From Candidatus Defluviibacillus avedoerensis (lineage in GTDB: Bacteria > Pseudomonadota > Gammaproteobacteria > Burkholderiales > Burkholderiaceae_C), in assembly GCA_016703665.1 (NCBI GenBank), contig JADJBS010000006.1:186001-250000 (forward strand): 64,000 nucleotides of DNA, read 5' to 3'. Every line of letters starts with the position of its first letter. Positions within the stretch are counted from its first letter, which is position 1. The translations under genes were made by a program, and so were the position numbers. This document shows, one piece after another, positions 63,387 through 64,000 of the stretch. The notes beneath the pieces were generated by a model. It was not told the DNA's origin. It saw only the letters and a list, made by a program, of their open reading frames with translations, and made no database searches.

Positions 63387-64000
63387 CAAACCATCGTCGC
63401 GAAGAGCGTACAGCCCAGATATTGATTTTCACGGTGCCTGCACTTTGGGTCGTCAATTACGTCGTTGCTCGAAAGGCGCCCGGTGTGATTGACCCCCACA
63501 CCCTGGCTCTGTGCCGCTGGGGCATTGCAGGGTTGATACTTGGCATTCTTTCACGTCACGAACTTTGGGCGCAGCGCCAAGCCATCCAAAAAGCCTGGTA
63601 CCAATACCTGGTTCTTGGAACCCTGGGCATGGTGATTTGCGGCGCCTGGGTTTATATCGCTGGTCGCAGCACCAGTGCCATGAACATTGCCTTGATTTAC
63701 TCAGCTTCTCCCGTCCTGATCATGATTGCGTCAGGTATCTGGCTCCATGAGCGCATGAGCCGACAGCAAATACTGGGCGTTTGTTTCGCCGTCATCGGCG
63801 TCTTGCACGTCGTGGTCAAGGGCCAATGGGCAATGCTAGGTCAGATTCAGTTTGCTGAAGGAGACCTGTGGATCGTCGCCGCAACCATTTCATGGGCGCT
63901 GTACGCCGTGTTGATGAAAACATGGCCGAGCACGCTCAGTGCGTCGGCGCGACTGGCGGTCACCTGCCTTGGCGGCGTGCTGGTACTGGTGCCGTTTACT
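63383..64000 (+). CDS. EamA/DMT-family transporter, 5' part (cut by window end)
   Basis: From ATG 63383 (overlapping the HDOD stop) at least 205 residues read MTNHRREERTAQILIFTVPALW, VVNYVVARKAPGVIDPHTLALCRWG, LIYSASPVLIMIASGIWLHERMS, QILGVCFAVIGVLHVVVKG and DLWIVAATISWALYAVLMK. Two EamA repeats of hydrophobic helices begin here. The frame is open to the window end. Substrate unknown. Confidence 0.85.
   Translation, partial: MTNHRREERTAQILIFTVPALWVVNYVVARKAPGVIDPHTLALCRWGIAGLILGILSRHELWAQRQAIQKAWYQYLVLGTLGMVICGAWVYIAGRSTSAMNIALIYSASPVLIMIASGIWLHERMSRQQILGVCFAVIGVLHVVVKGQWAMLGQIQFAEGDLWIVAATISWALYAVLMKTWPSTLSASARLAVTCLGGVLVLVPFT

Overview
The window is a 64-kb stretch of a GC-rich chromosome from a betaproteobacterium of the order Burkholderiales. 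Comamonadaceae (Rhodoferax/Polaromonas-like) is most likely, judging from protein sequences, gene neighbourhoods (yajC-secD-secF-DUF1631, lptA-lptB-rpoN, flgA with divergent flgB-L) and an AT-rich dispersed repeat seen in several genes. This placement is inference from recognisable families; no search was run. Coding density is very high, and many genes overlap by 1-4 bases.

Layout. 1-4.9 kb (minus strand): pgk (cut by the window edge), a VapBC-like toxin-antitoxin pair, azlCD, a LysE-type exporter, fmt and def. 5.0-8.4 kb (plus): a LysM protein, dprA and a low-complexity lipoprotein. 8.4-14.8 kb (minus): DUF1631, secF, secD, yajC, a GtrA-like protein and psiF. 15-26.9 kb (plus): argS, a SPOR protein, dsbA, lptA, lptB, rpoN, an RlmL-like rRNA methylase, a PIN protein, and a coupled pair of cyclic-di-GMP enzymes (HD-GYP, then PAS-GGDEF-EAL). 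26.8-34.3 kb: an FMN glutamate-synthase-like protein, a LysR regulator divergent from a Rossmann dehydrogenase and an Acg-type Tat lipoprotein, then tgt, a 47-aa membrane peptide and queA. 34.4-42.5 kb: recG, oxyR, a Dyp peroxidase, ubiA, an ECF sigma/anti-sigma pair with a COG4315 lipoprotein, an LpxL-like acyltransferase and pncC/cinA.

42.7-46.4 kb is an operon of DUF3348, a MotA/TolQ/ExbB-like channel with a very long tail (DUF802), a MotB/OmpA-like partner, and DUF2894. Its architecture resembles a 5:2 ion-driven motor such as ZorAB. The MotB/OmpA gene carries an apparent one-base deletion just after its membrane Asp motif.

46.7-50.4 kb looks like a cluster of integron attC sites without an integrase (CALIN). 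It has imperfect-palindrome attC sites, three single-ORF cassettes (a four-helix membrane protein, a 410-aa unknown with a coiled coil, and a DUF1801 protein) and a decayed IS110/IS1111-type element lying next to a half attC site. A remnant of a DUF4143 ATPase gene separates it from flgA.

50.6-62.1 kb carries the flagellar rod/hook genes flgA and flgBCDEFGHIJKL, with an intrinsic terminator between flgH and flgI. It ends with a frameshifted HDOD gene and a partial EamA transporter. Three genes here (MotB-like, IS transposase, HDOD) have single-base frameshifts. This may be real decay or uncorrected indels in the assembly, so raw-read support matters for each.
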